DNA of 64,000 bases from Bradyrhizobium sp. BR13661 (GCF_029892425.1 NZ_JARXWB010000009.1:186001-250000), one strand, 5' to 3'. Shown: positions 51,238-59,712, numbered from the stretch's first letter. The notes: generated by a model from the sequence alone, not told the origin. Numbers and translations are program-made.

Positions 51238-51363
51238 CGTCATGCCCGGGCTTGTCCCGCCTGCGCGGCCGAAGCCGCTGCGGCGCGGCGAAGGCCCGGG
51301 CATCCACGTTCTTCGTTCCGCGCGGCAAAGACGTGGATGGCCGGGTCAAGCCCGGCCATGACG
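51238..51363. repeat. Long intergenic inverted repeat, CGTCATGCCCGGG type
   Basis: CGTCATGCCCGGGCTTG (51238-51254) faces CAAGCCCGGCCATGACG (51347-51363), with a second nested pair CATCCACGT/ACGTGGATG (51301-51309 and 51331-51339). It is one of the multicopy palindromic elements common in Bradyrhizobium. It lies between the CDF gene and the quinone oxidoreductase gene on the same strand. Confidence 0.7.
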
Positions 51364-51401
51364 AGCGGAGAGAATGGAGTTTTCGTTAGGCGGCCGTACG
51401 C

Positions 51402-52373
51402 CTACGGCACCGTCACCACGATCTTCCCCAGATGCTTGTTCGCCTCCATGTGCTCGAACGCCTGGTCGATCTGGTCGAACGCATAGACCTTGTCGATTGG
51501 CAGCTGCAGCTTGCGCGCTTCCACCGCACTCCAGATGTCCTTGCGAACCTCCTGAAAGATCTCGCGGACCTCCTCGATGGTGCGGGTGCGGAAGGTGACG
51601 CCGATATAGCTGATGCGGCGGGCGGCATGGAGGTCGAAGTTGAAGTCCGCATGGGTGCCGCCGAGCCGGCCGACATTGACGATGCGGCCCAAAACCTTGG
51701 TCGCAGCGAGGTTCTGGTTGGCGACCTTGCCCGAGACCTGGTCGACGATGAGATCGACACCTTCGCCGTTGGTCGCCTTCAGCACCTCGTCGACCCATTT
51801 GGGATCGGAGGAGTCGACCGCGAGATCGGCGCCATAGTCCTTCAGCCGGCCGCGGCGGTAGGCGTCGGTCGAGGAGCCAATGACGAGCCTGGCGCCCTTG
51901 AGCTTTGCAATTTGCATCGCCATCAGGCCGACGCCGGAGCTGGCGCCCTGGATCAGCACGGCTTGCCCGGGCTGCACGCCGCCGATGGTGACGACGGCAT
52001 TGTGCATGGTGGCGAGCGCGACGGGCAGGGTGGCGGCCTCCTCGAAGTTCATGTTCGAGGGCGCCCGGAACAGCCGGCCGTGATCGGCCAGCGTGTACTC
52101 GGCAAAGGCCGCGCCGCCCGATCCCATGATGCGGTCGCCGACCTTCACACCCTTTGCATCGGGCCCGAGCTCGGCCACTTCACCGGCCCATTCCATGCCG
52201 AGCACGGTGCCGACGCCGCCGGCCGCACCGTGCGCGTGGCCCTTGCGCATGCCGGTGTCGGCGCGATTGAGCCCGCAGGCGCGGACGCGAACCAGCACCT
52301 GCGTGCCTTTAGGCTTTGGTTGAGCGACGTCGGAAATCCGAGCGCCCTCAGGGCTGTAGACGTAAGCTTTCAT
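51402..52373 (-). CDS. Medium-chain dehydrogenase/quinone oxidoreductase (323 aa)
   Basis: Zinc-lacking MDR family, NAD(P)H:quinone oxidoreductase-like (PIG3/QOR). N-terminal GroES-like domain (CGLNRADTGMRKGH; GMEWAGEVAELGPDAKGVKVGDRI, residues 58-81) and the NADPH-binding Rossmann motif GASSGVGLMAMQIAK near residue 143. No structural-zinc Cys set is seen, consistent with the quinone reductase subgroup. It lies 25 bp after the nitronate monooxygenase-like gene on the same strand, so the two are probably co-transcribed. Confidence 0.9.
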   Translation of the reverse strand: MKAYVYSPEGARISDVAQPKPKGTQVLVRVRACGLNRADTGMRKGHAHGAAGGVGTVLGMEWAGEVAELGPDAKGVKVGDRIMGSGGAAFAEYTLADHGRLFRAPSNMNFEEAATLPVALATMHNAVVTIGGVQPGQAVLIQGASSGVGLMAMQIAKLKGARLVIGSSTDAYRRGRLKDYGADLAVDSSDPKWVDEVLKATNGEGVDLIVDQVSGKVANQNLAATKVLGRIVNVGRLGGTHADFNFDLHAARRISYIGVTFRTRTIEEVREIFQEVRKDIWSAVEARKLQLPIDKVYAFDQIDQAFEHMEANKHLGKIVVTVP

Positions 52374-52398
52374 GAATTGCTCTCACTTCTTGCAGTGA

Positions 52399-53394
52399 TT
52401 ATTCCGCGGCTTCACGTTGCGGCTGAACGATCATGCCTTCGAGCCTGGAGCGAATGATCGCCTCCGCTTCGCGCACGATGCGGGAGATGAGCTCGCCGCA
52501 GCTCGGGATGTCCTGGATCAGGCCCTGCACCTGGCCGGCCGACCAGATGCCTTCATCCGAATTGCCGGTTGCATAGACCATCTTGCCGCGGGCGCCAGCG
52601 ACGAGCTCGCGGATGTCCTCGAACTTGGCGCCTTCCTTCTCCATGGCGACGACCTTGGTCGAGATCTCGTTCCTGGCGACGCGGGAGGTGTTGCGCATGG
52701 TGCGGAAGATCAGCTCGGTCTCGCGCTCGTCATTGGCGACGATCTTCTCCTTGATGAGCTGGTGGATCGGGCTCTCCTTGGTCGCCATGAAGCGGGTGCC
52801 CATGTTGATGCCCTCGGCACCAAGCGCCAGCGCCGCAACCAGGCCGCGGGCATCGGCAAAGCCGCCCGAGGCGATCATCGGGATCTTGACCTTGTTGGCG
52901 GCGGCCGGGATCAGGATCAGGCCAGGCGTATCGTCCTCGCCGGGGTGGCCGGCGCATTCGAAGCCGTCGATCGAGATGGCATCGACGCCCATCCGCTCGG
53001 CCGAGAGCGCGTGGCGGACGCTGGTGCATTTGTGCACGACCTTGACGCCGTGCTTTTTGAACTCGTCGACATGCTCTTGCGGCTTGTTGCCGGCGGTCTC
53101 GACCACCGTGATACCGGCTTCGATGATGGCAGCGCGGTATTCGGCGTAGGGCGGCGGCTTGATCGCGGGCAGGATAGTCAGGTTGACGCCGAATGGCTTG
53201 TCGGTGAGGTCGCGGCAGCGCGCGATTTCCTTGGTCAGATCCTCGGGCGTCGGCTGGGTCAGCGCCGTGATGAAGCCGAGCGCGCCGGCGTTGGCAACCG
53301 CGGCAACCAGCTCGGCGCGGCCAACCCATTGCATGCCGCCCTGGACGATCGGGTGCTCGACGCCGACGAGCTTTGTGAACCGTGTCTGCAGCAT
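52399..53394 (-). CDS. Nitronate monooxygenase family enzyme (331 aa)
   Basis: TIM-barrel FMN enzyme (2-nitropropane dioxygenase family). Motifs: the opening VGVEHPIVQGGMQWVGRAEL (residues 9-28), the FMN phosphate-binding GGFADARGLVAALALGAEGI near residue 178, and the C-terminal ATGNSDEGIWSAGQVQGLI. The family includes nitronate monooxygenases and unrelated enoyl-type reductases, so the substrate is uncertain. Probably co-transcribed with the quinone oxidoreductase gene downstream. Confidence 0.88.
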   Translation of the reverse strand: MLQTRFTKLVGVEHPIVQGGMQWVGRAELVAAVANAGALGFITALTQPTPEDLTKEIARCRDLTDKPFGVNLTILPAIKPPPYAEYRAAIIEAGITVVETAGNKPQEHVDEFKKHGVKVVHKCTSVRHALSAERMGVDAISIDGFECAGHPGEDDTPGLILIPAAANKVKIPMIASGGFADARGLVAALALGAEGINMGTRFMATKESPIHQLIKEKIVANDERETELIFRTMRNTSRVARNEISTKVVAMEKEGAKFEDIRELVAGARGKMVYATGNSDEGIWSAGQVQGLIQDIPSCGELISRIVREAEAIIRSRLEGMIVQPQREAAE

Positions 53395-53714
53395 TTCTGT
53401 TTCCCCCGCCTGCGTGGCAGGCTCTGTTCTCGGTTGATGGGCGGAGGATGCCGCCCGGGGTGGGAAATGTCTATTGCGCGGGTGTGCGGTGAGTCATGCA
53501 GGCGATGGCGATGATTCCGCGGGGCGGATAATTGGGACCGCGACGCTCGCCGCATCCACCGCCGTCGTCCTGGCGAAGGCCAGGACCCATAACCACAGGG
53601 AGATGCTGTTTTGCACGATGGCGGCCACAGCATGCGCGATCGCGCTGACCGGGGTAATGGGTCCTGGCTTTCGCCAGGACGACGTTGGAGAGGTCTGCGG
53701 CCCTAGTCTGGCAG
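53395..53714. other. Intergenic region with a long inverted repeat
   Basis: 320 bp between two minus-strand genes. It holds the 53564-53683 inverted repeat and, at its right end, the promoter region of the nitronate monooxygenase gene. No gene is visible. Confidence 0.5.
53564..53683. repeat. Long intergenic inverted repeat, GTCCTGGCGAAGGCC type
   Basis: Arms of about 27 bp: one starts GTCGTCCTGGCGAAGGCCAG (53564-53590) and the other is its near-complement ending CTTTCGCCAGGACGAC (53657-53683). A nested pair ATGCTGT/ACAGCAT lies at 53603-53609 and 53627-53633. No protein is encoded. The arms are long enough to form a stable hairpin. Confidence 0.7.
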
Positions 53715-54362
53715 CTACTCCGCTGACAATCGCACGACCTGCCGGCCGCCGTTCATGTCTCGCAGGCTGTTGACGAAGTTCTCCGGCCGCTGCCAGCGGT
53801 TGGGGACCTGCAGTCCCATGTATTCGGCGATGTCGCCGATGAAGCCGGTGCAGTTGGTGGTCTCGGCGTTCCAGACCGGCGAGTTCGCCTGCTTCTTCTT
53901 GATGTAGGCGAACACGCGCTTGGCGTCTGCTTCGTTCAGATAGACGCGGTAGCTCGCGGTCAGATAGTCCGGATCGAGATCGCCATAGCTGGCGCCGGTC
54001 TCTGATGGCACCCAGGTGAAGTAGCCGAGCACGTAGCTCCACGTGTCACCTGCCGGCGTCAGGCCTGCGACTTCGACGGCGCGCTCGCTGGTCTTGCCGT
54101 ACCAGACGAAAGCATGGCCCCAGCTCGCCGCCGTCCGCGCGCGGAAGTCGACGTAATAAGGACCTTTCTCCGCCCGTGCGGCCGCGCGCCGCACCGATTG
54201 CGGCTGCGGTGATGCGGCATCCGTCGCGACAAGCGCGCTGGCGTCGGCCATGCGCTTGTTGGCGTCGTGGGCCGAAGCCGAGGGCGTGATGCATGCGATC
54301 GTGGCCGCGAGCGCGAGGCCCGCAAGAATGCAGGATCCCGATCGATCAGGTTTGTTCGTCAC
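53715..54362 (-). CDS. Exported protein with His/Cys papain-like pair (215 aa)
   Basis: Signal peptide at residues 1-31 (ending SASAHDAN; cleavage probably after ASA). The core has SWGHAFVWYGKTSE with a conserved-looking His, and TTNCTGFIGDIAEYMGLQVP with a Cys. A His first and then N-C-x-G-F-helix is the order of circularly permuted NlpC/P60 or LRAT-type papain-fold hydrolases, so a cysteine hydrolase is possible, but this is my pattern reading only. Start codon GTG (54360-54362). Alternatively it is a structural exported protein. Confidence 0.6.
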   Translation of the reverse strand: MTNKPDRSGSCILAGLALAATIACITPSASAHDANKRMADASALVATDAASPQPQSVRRAAARAEKGPYYVDFRARTAASWGHAFVWYGKTSERAVEVAGLTPAGDTWSYVLGYFTWVPSETGASYGDLDPDYLTASYRVYLNEADAKRVFAYIKKKQANSPVWNAETTNCTGFIGDIAEYMGLQVPNRWQRPENFVNSLRDMNGGRQVVRLSAE

Positions 54363-54420
54363 GCTGTGCCCCTCGACTGTCGGCCGCTTACGCAGGTTCT
54401 TGCGCGTCGTTCGCTACGCC

Positions 54421-54624
54421 TCAGTAACGCGCGGCGACCGGGTAGGGCGCCTTGCCGATCGGGGCCTTGCCAATCGGGCTCTTGCCGATCGGCATCTTGC
54501 CGATCGGGGCCTGCTCGGCCGGATAGACCGGCACGGGCTGGCGGCGCGGCAGGTCGGCAGCGTTCGCAGCCGTCACCAGAGCAAGCGTCGCACCCAGAAC
54601 AAATACAATCTTCTTCACAGTCAT
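54421..54624 (-). CDS. Small exported protein with PIGK tandem repeats (67 aa)
   Basis: Signal peptide at residues 1-23 (ending ANAADLP), then a Pro-rich mature region with four perfect pentapeptide repeats APIGK-MPIGK-SPIGK-APIGK, encoded by a 15-bp tandem repeat at 54451-54510. AGGGGT precedes the ATG. The function is unknown; the repeat points to a secreted linker or surface peptide. The sequence continues GKAPYPVAARY at the end. Confidence 0.6.
   Translation of the reverse strand: MTVKKIVFVLGATLALVTAANAADLPRRQPVPVYPAEQAPIGKMPIGKSPIGKAPIGKAPYPVAARY
54451..54510 (-). repeat. 15-bp tandem repeat inside the PIGK protein
   Basis: Four 15-bp units, each with the core CTTGCCGATCGG (one has CTTGCCAATCGG), differing mainly at the last two bases that set the first residue of each pentapeptide. 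Such repeats change copy number by slippage. Confidence 0.8.
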
Positions 54625-54787
54625 ACCCCTAGAAGGTTTGGTCCAAACACGGCACCGCCGTGCCCCCAGACACGCCCGACAAAAGGGCGGCCGAATGCGT
54701 CCACAGTGCGGCACGTCCGCGACATGTTGGCGGCATCTCTTGGGCGCGCGGAGATGTGATCTGTGTCGAAATGTTTCGGCGCGCTGC

Positions 54788-55498
54788 TCAGCGGTCGGCG
54801 GTGAGACGGAAATGCATTTCGATCTTCGCTGGCGCAGGCTCGCTTGCGGTGCGCCAGGGCGAAAAGCCGGGCGTGGGATCCGGGTCGGACGGTAGATCGA
54901 TCGGCCAGCGCTGCGTGGGAATGTCCGGGAGGGTCAGGCTGACGGCGCGGTGGCGCGTCTTGTACGACAGCGAGGCCGTGGCGATGATCGCCTTGCGGTC
55001 GCCGTCATGCGCGCGCCAGTTGCGAGGCAACATCGCGTCGGTATAGCCCGAGGCCTCCTCGACCTGGATCTGCACGTCCTCCTCCTTGTCCGGCAGGCTC
55101 ACGCCGGCGGGCAGGCGAAACTCGACCTGGAGGGTCATGAAGCCGTGACTGAGATAGGGCGAGCGGATGAATTCGTACCATCCCCACCAGCTGAGGATCG
55201 CCACGATGAGCCCGATGGTCACGGCAAAGGGAAACGAGAGGCGCGAGGCGGGCTGAGGTGGAGCATCGGCGGTCTCCGCAGCAGGTTGCGCAGTCCGGAC
55301 CAGGCCGAAGCGCACGAACAGCCAGATGCCGGCAACAAAGCCGATCACGCCGCCGATCGGGCCGATGTCGAAGAAGGCCCCCATGGCGATGCCGCCATCG
55401 CGGTCCGGCCCCGCGAGCATGACCACCAGCGCGGCAAGGCCGGCCCAGCCCGCGAGCGCGCCGAGCAGGCCGGACAGGAAGCCGAGGATGATGCGCAT
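54788..55498 (-). CDS. Uncharacterised membrane protein (236 aa)
   Basis: Membrane segments near residues 3-33 and 39-67 and again at about 90-110, then a soluble periplasmic part with long beta-like stretches (LSHGFMTLQVEFRLPAGVSLP, DEEEDVQIQVEEASGY), ending KIEMHFRLTADR. I do not recognise the family. It is followed downstream on the same strand by the PIGK protein gene, and preceded by a coiled-coil membrane protein gene 47 bp upstream, so an operon is likely. Confidence 0.6.
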   Translation of the reverse strand: MRIILGFLSGLLGALAGWAGLAALVVMLAGPDRDGGIAMGAFFDIGPIGGVIGFVAGIWLFVRFGLVRTAQPAAETADAPPQPASRLSFPFAVTIGLIVAILSWWGWYEFIRSPYLSHGFMTLQVEFRLPAGVSLPDKEEDVQIQVEEASGYTDAMLPRNWRAHDGDRKAIIATASLSYKTRHRAVSLTLPDIPTQRWPIDLPSDPDPTPGFSPWRTASEPAPAKIEMHFRLTADR

Positions 55499-55545
55499 GA
55501 AAGATTGGTCGCAGCGAAGTCAGTTGCGGTTCGAGCAGTCCGCTT

Positions 55546-56952
55546 TCACCCGATCCGGTTCAGGCTGTTGCGGATGGTCGAGAAGATTCCGCCGATGTCC
55601 TTGCGGAGCGCATCGAGCGCGTTGAAATTCTCGAAGATGCGGGCGAGGCGGTCTTCGACCTCGCGCTTGCTCTTGGTCAGCGCATCGATGCGTGAGGTGA
55701 GGGTGGCATCGCCACTCGCCTCGATTTCGGCGACGGTTTTGGCCAGAAGATCGCGGGTGACGCTGACGTCGGCGATCATGGCCTCGATGCCGAACACTGG
55801 CGCCTTCAGCGGGACGAGATCGGCTTGCGATTTCGACAGCTCCGCCTTGAAGGCGTTGAGCGTGGTCAGCGTCTCCTGCAATGCGCCGAGGCGCTGGCGC
55901 GACTGAAGGACGAATTCGTTCAGCACATTCTGGCGGTCGGCGAGCGTCTTGCCGTCGGAATCGGTCTCGACCTCGGTGAGCGCGCGTTCGAGCTGGGCCT
56001 GGCGCTGGCCGAGCTCCTCGAAGTCGAGGCGGATCGCTTTCAGGATGTTGGCGCTGTCGTCGACACGGGCGAGGCGCTGCTCGATCTCGATCTTGGCGTT
56101 TGACAGCGTTTCGACGCGCGCGCTGAGCGGGGTCTCGCCGCTGGTCTCGAGCTCGTCGACGCTCTTGGCGAGACGGTCATGGCTGAGGCTGAGCTCGGTG
56201 ATCAGGGCGTTGATGCCGGCGTCGGACGAGCGCAGCGGCACCAGCTCGGCATGGGATTTCGCCAGATCTTCCTTGTACTGGTTGAGGGTCGCGAACGTGT
56301 CCTGCACCGTGTTGACCCTGGAGAGCAGCGTCGATACGTCGCTGGCAATGCTCTTCAGGCGATCGGCGAGATTGTTCTTGCGGTCGTCGGTTTCGAGATC
56401 GAGCAACGCGCGCTCGAGCTGGTTCTGGCGGTCGCGGATCTCGGTGAAGACAGGCTCGACCACGCGGCGCTGATCGGCGACCTTGCCGACCATGTCGCGC
56501 AGCGCCTGCTGGCGGCGGCGGATTTCGGCGAGCTGGTCGTGCATGTCGGTGGACTGGTTGCGGCCCTGCTGGAGCAGGGCGCGCTGCTCGGTCTCGCCGA
56601 GCTTGTCGTGCAGTGCGGACACGGCCTCCCGGGGATCGCTCTCGATCAGGTGCTGGACCGTGGTGTCGAGATGGTTCTGTAAGGCATGGGCGACGACGAC
56701 GTCTTCCCGGGTCTTCTTGAGGCGATCACGGAGCGTGTCGAGGCGCCGGTCCTGGCGCGAGAGCCGCCAGGCCGAGGCGCCGATCAGCGTCAGCCCGGCC
56801 ACGAGGATCGCACCGATCGCGATGCGCTGTGGCATCGGCTGGCTCGCGAACAGGGCGGGCAAATGGGTGATGTCCAGGCCAAACGCCTGCGGGGCGACCA
56901 GCGCGATGGCGGCGAGCAGGACAAACCAGGCAGCCAGGAAAAACAGCCACAT
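55546..56952 (-). CDS. Membrane-anchored coiled-coil protein with internal duplication (468 aa)
   Basis: Two N-terminal membrane segments (residues 1-21 and 44-61), then about 400 residues of predicted coiled coil rich in Leu, Glu, Asp, Arg and Gln. Residues about 171-306 and 312-450 are homologous repeats: RQNQLERALLDLE aligns with RQAQLERALTEVE (offset 141), and the ELVPL and QRLAR blocks follow at the same offset. No catalytic domain. It could be a cytoskeletal or envelope scaffold. It probably precedes the 236-aa membrane protein gene in an operon. Confidence 0.7.
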   Translation of the reverse strand: MWLFFLAAWFVLLAAIALVAPQAFGLDITHLPALFASQPMPQRIAIGAILVAGLTLIGASAWRLSRQDRRLDTLRDRLKKTREDVVVAHALQNHLDTTVQHLIESDPREAVSALHDKLGETEQRALLQQGRNQSTDMHDQLAEIRRRQQALRDMVGKVADQRRVVEPVFTEIRDRQNQLERALLDLETDDRKNNLADRLKSIASDVSTLLSRVNTVQDTFATLNQYKEDLAKSHAELVPLRSSDAGINALITELSLSHDRLAKSVDELETSGETPLSARVETLSNAKIEIEQRLARVDDSANILKAIRLDFEELGQRQAQLERALTEVETDSDGKTLADRQNVLNEFVLQSRQRLGALQETLTTLNAFKAELSKSQADLVPLKAPVFGIEAMIADVSVTRDLLAKTVAEIEASGDATLTSRIDALTKSKREVEDRLARIFENFNALDALRKDIGGIFSTIRNSLNRIG

Positions 56953-57102
56953 CGCGACGCCCCACGCCGGTGCATATTTTCGCCATGATTGCTATTGGAG
57001 AGTGGAACCGAGATCAAGGGGCGGACGGGTTGCTGGGCGTGTCCGGAGGCGCGATCCACGGCTGGTTGCGTCGGCCGGTCGGGTGGAGGTGGGCGGCTTA
57101 GC

Positions 57103-57227
57103 CGTCATTCCGGGGCGGCGCGAAAGCGCCGAGCCCGGAATCCATCGAGCAGCAGAGACGGTAGGGGAGTGGATTCTCAGGTTCGCAATTGGCACCGTAG
57201 CTCGCGCTACGCGCGCCCCGGAATGAC
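57103..57227. repeat. Long intergenic inverted repeat, GTCATTCCGGGGC type
   Basis: Arms GTCATTCCGGGGC (57103-57115) and GCCCCGGAATGAC (57215-57227), with internal symmetry around the middle. It lies 8 bp from the FAH-family gene stop, and may act as a terminator for it. Confidence 0.7.
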
Positions 57228-57234
57228 GTCGGGG

Positions 57235-58020
57235 CTACAACCGAAACTCGTTGGTCAGCTCGCCGATGCCGTCGATCGCGACCGTCACCGTATTGACCGG
57301 CTCCTTCATCACGCCGACGCCGACCGAGGTGCCGACCGCGATGAGGTCGCCCGGAAGCAGGGTCATGTCATGGGAGATCTTGCTCACCAGGGCTTGCGCG
57401 GAAAAAATCATGTCGGAGATCGGATAGTTCTGCCGCTCGGCGCCGTTGAGGATGGTGCGGACGGTGAGCCTGGCCGGATCGAGGCCGGTGGTGATGACAG
57501 GGCCGAACGGGCCGTAATCGTCGATGCCCTTGGCGCGGGCCCATTGGGGAAAGGTGGGGTCGCTGGTCAGGATGTCGTTGGCGGTGATGTCGTTGACGCA
57601 GGTGTAGCCGAAGATGAAGCTGTCGGCTTCATCGGGCGAGACGCGCGCGCAGGTCTTGCCGATGATGATGCCGAGCTCGCCTTCATAGGTGGTCTTGCCG
57701 TCGTAATAGGACGGGCGGCGGATCACGGCGCCTGGTGTCGTGATGGTCGTGGTGGCCTTGAGCAGATAGAGCGGCTCAGGCGGCTCCGGCTGGTTGAGCT
57801 TGGCCGCGAGCGCGTGAAAATTATTCCAGAGCGCGACGATCTTGCTGGGGGCGCAGGGCGCCAGCAGCTCGACCTCCGGCAGCGCCAGCATCCTGCCGGT
57901 GGCGGCGTTGCGGCCGAACATCTCGCCCTCATGCACGCTGATGCCGGATGCGGAGAGCGTGCCGAAGCCGGTGGTGCCGGCGTGGCGGAAGCGCAGCCAC
58001 TTTTTTGTCTCGCCCGCCAT
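57235..58020 (-). CDS. Fumarylacetoacetate hydrolase-family enzyme (261 aa)
   Basis: FAH-fold enzyme with the Mg-binding signature EGELGIIIGKTCARVSPDE (Glu in the first helix), the YTCVNDITANDI stretch and the C-terminal GDLIAVGTSVGVGV. The family cleaves or isomerises carbon-carbon bonds of diketo acids and includes 2-oxo-hydroxy-acid hydrolases. Start ATG at 58018-58020 overlaps the upstream gene stop (TGATG, shared A); a GTG lies three bases earlier. Coupled with the ketopantoate-reductase-like gene, suggesting one pathway. Confidence 0.85.
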   Translation of the reverse strand: MAGETKKWLRFRHAGTTGFGTLSASGISVHEGEMFGRNAATGRMLALPEVELLAPCAPSKIVALWNNFHALAAKLNQPEPPEPLYLLKATTTITTPGAVIRRPSYYDGKTTYEGELGIIIGKTCARVSPDEADSFIFGYTCVNDITANDILTSDPTFPQWARAKGIDDYGPFGPVITTGLDPARLTVRTILNGAERQNYPISDMIFSAQALVSKISHDMTLLPGDLIAVGTSVGVGVMKEPVNTVTVAIDGIGELTNEFRL

Positions 58021-59039
58021 CACGCCACCGCCAGCGCGCGAGGATCCGCGGGCGCGGAGACGCCGTCATAGAGGCCGGCGATGCGGGCGCGCTGGGTCAC
58101 CATCGCCAGCACCGAATCCAGCGCCGGCGTCGGGCGACCGGTCAAGCGGCCCATCTCCTGCACCACGGTGACGAGCGGGTCGATCTCCATCGGGCGGCCG
58201 CGCTCGAGATCCTGCAGCATCGAGGTCTTGTGCGCGCCGACCTTGCGGGCGCCCTCGATGCGGCGCTCGACATCGACGCGGAATTTGACGCCGAAGGTTT
58301 CGGCGATGGCCTGCGTCTCCACCATGATCGCCCGTGACAGCGCGCGCGTGGCGGGATCCGTGCAGATCACGTCGAGCGTCGCGTGCGTCAGCGCGCTGAT
58401 CGGGTTGAAGCAGACGTTGCCCCAGAGCTTGAGCCAGATCTCGTCGCGTATACGATCCAGCACCGGCGCCTTCAGCCCGGCCGCGACGAACAGGTCGGCG
58501 AGGCGCTGCACATCCGGCGTGATCTCGCCGGAGGGCTCGCCGAGCGGGAAATTGTTGCCGTAGACGTGGCGGATCACGCCGGGCGCCTCGATCTCGGTCG
58601 CGGGATAGACGATGCAGCCGATGGCGCGCTCGGCGCCGAGCTCGCGCCATTGCCGCCCGCCGGGATCGATGCTCTCCAGCGTCGAGTTCTCGTAATCGCC
58701 GCCGTGCTTGTGGAAGTACCAATAGGGAATGCCGTTGACCGCGGTGACGATGCGGGTGTGCGGTCCGAGCAACGGCTGCATCTTTTCGATCACGCCGGTG
58801 ATCGAATGCGCCTTCAGCGTGACGATGATGTAGTCCTGCACGCTAAGCTCGGCTGCGTTGTCGGTGCAGCGCGGATGGACGGTGTGCGTCTCCTCGCCGG
58901 CGAGCAGCGTCAGGCCGCGCTCGCGCATCGCGGCGAGGTGCGCGCCGCGTGCAACCAGGCTGACATCGGCGCCTGCGCGCGCCAGCTGCACGCCGAGATA
59001 TCCGCCGATCGCGCCGGCGCCGTAGATGCAGATCTTCAT
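58020..59039 (-). CDS. 2-Dehydropantoate 2-reductase-family protein (339 aa)
   Basis: NADP-dependent reductase of the ketopantoate reductase (ApbA/PanE) family. N-terminal dinucleotide motif GAGAIGGYLGVQLARAG (residues 7-23) and the catalytic Lys in WLKLWGNVCFNPISALT. Bradyrhizobium genomes hold many such paralogues; pairing with a FAH-type gene suggests catabolic 2-oxo acid chemistry rather than pantothenate synthesis. Start ATG at 59037-59039. Confidence 0.88.
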   Translation of the reverse strand: MKICIYGAGAIGGYLGVQLARAGADVSLVARGAHLAAMRERGLTLLAGEETHTVHPRCTDNAAELSVQDYIIVTLKAHSITGVIEKMQPLLGPHTRIVTAVNGIPYWYFHKHGGDYENSTLESIDPGGRQWRELGAERAIGCIVYPATEIEAPGVIRHVYGNNFPLGEPSGEITPDVQRLADLFVAAGLKAPVLDRIRDEIWLKLWGNVCFNPISALTHATLDVICTDPATRALSRAIMVETQAIAETFGVKFRVDVERRIEGARKVGAHKTSMLQDLERGRPMEIDPLVTVVQEMGRLTGRPTPALDSVLAMVTQRARIAGLYDGVSAPADPRALAVA

Positions 59040-59101
59040 GAAATCCTCGCGGGAGTAAAGTTGGAAGTGTTGCGATGGCTCACGCCAAGCGCTCTCTGCA
59101 C

Positions 59102-59225
59102 CTCTCCCGCTTGCGGGAGAGGTCGGCGCGCTCGAAGAGCGCGGCGGGTGAGGGTTCTATCCCCTTGGGGAGTCTTGCTAGCGGAGACACCCTCTCCCCA
59201 ACCCTCTCCCGCAAGCGGGAGAGGG
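59102..59225. repeat. Long intergenic inverted repeat, CTCTCCCGCTTGCGGGAGAGG type
   Basis: Two near-identical palindromes, CTCTCCCGCTTGCGGGAG (from 59102) and CTCTCCCGCAAGCGGGAG (from 59204), each a hairpin of its own, with a CCCCTTGGGGAGT block between. A common intergenic repeat type in rhizobia. It lies between the CBS gene stop and the ketopantoate-reductase-like start. Confidence 0.7.
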
Positions 59226-59249
59226 AGTCAGGAAGCGAGGTCGCCGCTT

Positions 59250-59678
59250 TTAGGCTGCCGCTTGCGGCGCGCCGTTGAGCGCTTCGTCAACGGCAGCGGC
59301 GATGTCGCGCATGCTGATGACGGAGACGAGGCTGTAATCGTCGATCACGGGCAGATGCCGGATGTGATTCACGTTCATCAGATGACGGACGTGCTCGATC
59401 GTGTCCGAGGACGTGCAGGAGACCAGCTGCTGCACCGACACGAGCTGCGAGACCTTGACGTTGACGGCATTCGCGCCGTGCTCGGCGACCGCGCGCACCA
59501 CATCGCGCTCGGTGAACATGCCGACCGCGGTGTTTCCTTCCGAGCGGACCACGTCCTTCACCACCAGCGCGCTGATGTTGTTGGCCCGCATCAGCTTGGC
59601 GGCGATACCCACCGTTTCGTTCATTCGCACCGTGACAACGCGCGGCGTCTTCTTGCGCAGAATGTCTCCAACCAGCAT
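59250..59678 (-). CDS. Two-CBS-domain protein (142 aa)
   Basis: Consists almost entirely of a tandem CBS (Bateman) pair, about residues 10-70 and 75-135, which bind adenosine nucleotides and act as energy or ligand sensors. The pattern NISALVVKDVV..TAVGMFTERDVVRAVAEHG is the first and NHIRHLPVIDDYSLVSVISMRDIAAAV the second. ATG 59678 with GGGAGGTTGCC upstream; the frame reaches to 59864. Its promoter carries the TGGTAT-N5-ATGCCA operator (59713-59729), shared with the antiporter genes, so it is probably part of that regulon. Confidence 0.85.
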   Translation of the reverse strand: MLVGDILRKKTPRVVTVRMNETVGIAAKLMRANNISALVVKDVVRSEGNTAVGMFTERDVVRAVAEHGANAVNVKVSQLVSVQQLVSCTSSDTIEHVRHLMNVNHIRHLPVIDDYSLVSVISMRDIAAAVDEALNGAPQAAA

Positions 59679-59712
59679 GGCAACCTCCCTGGGTGAGCGA
59701 TGGATCGAAGTG

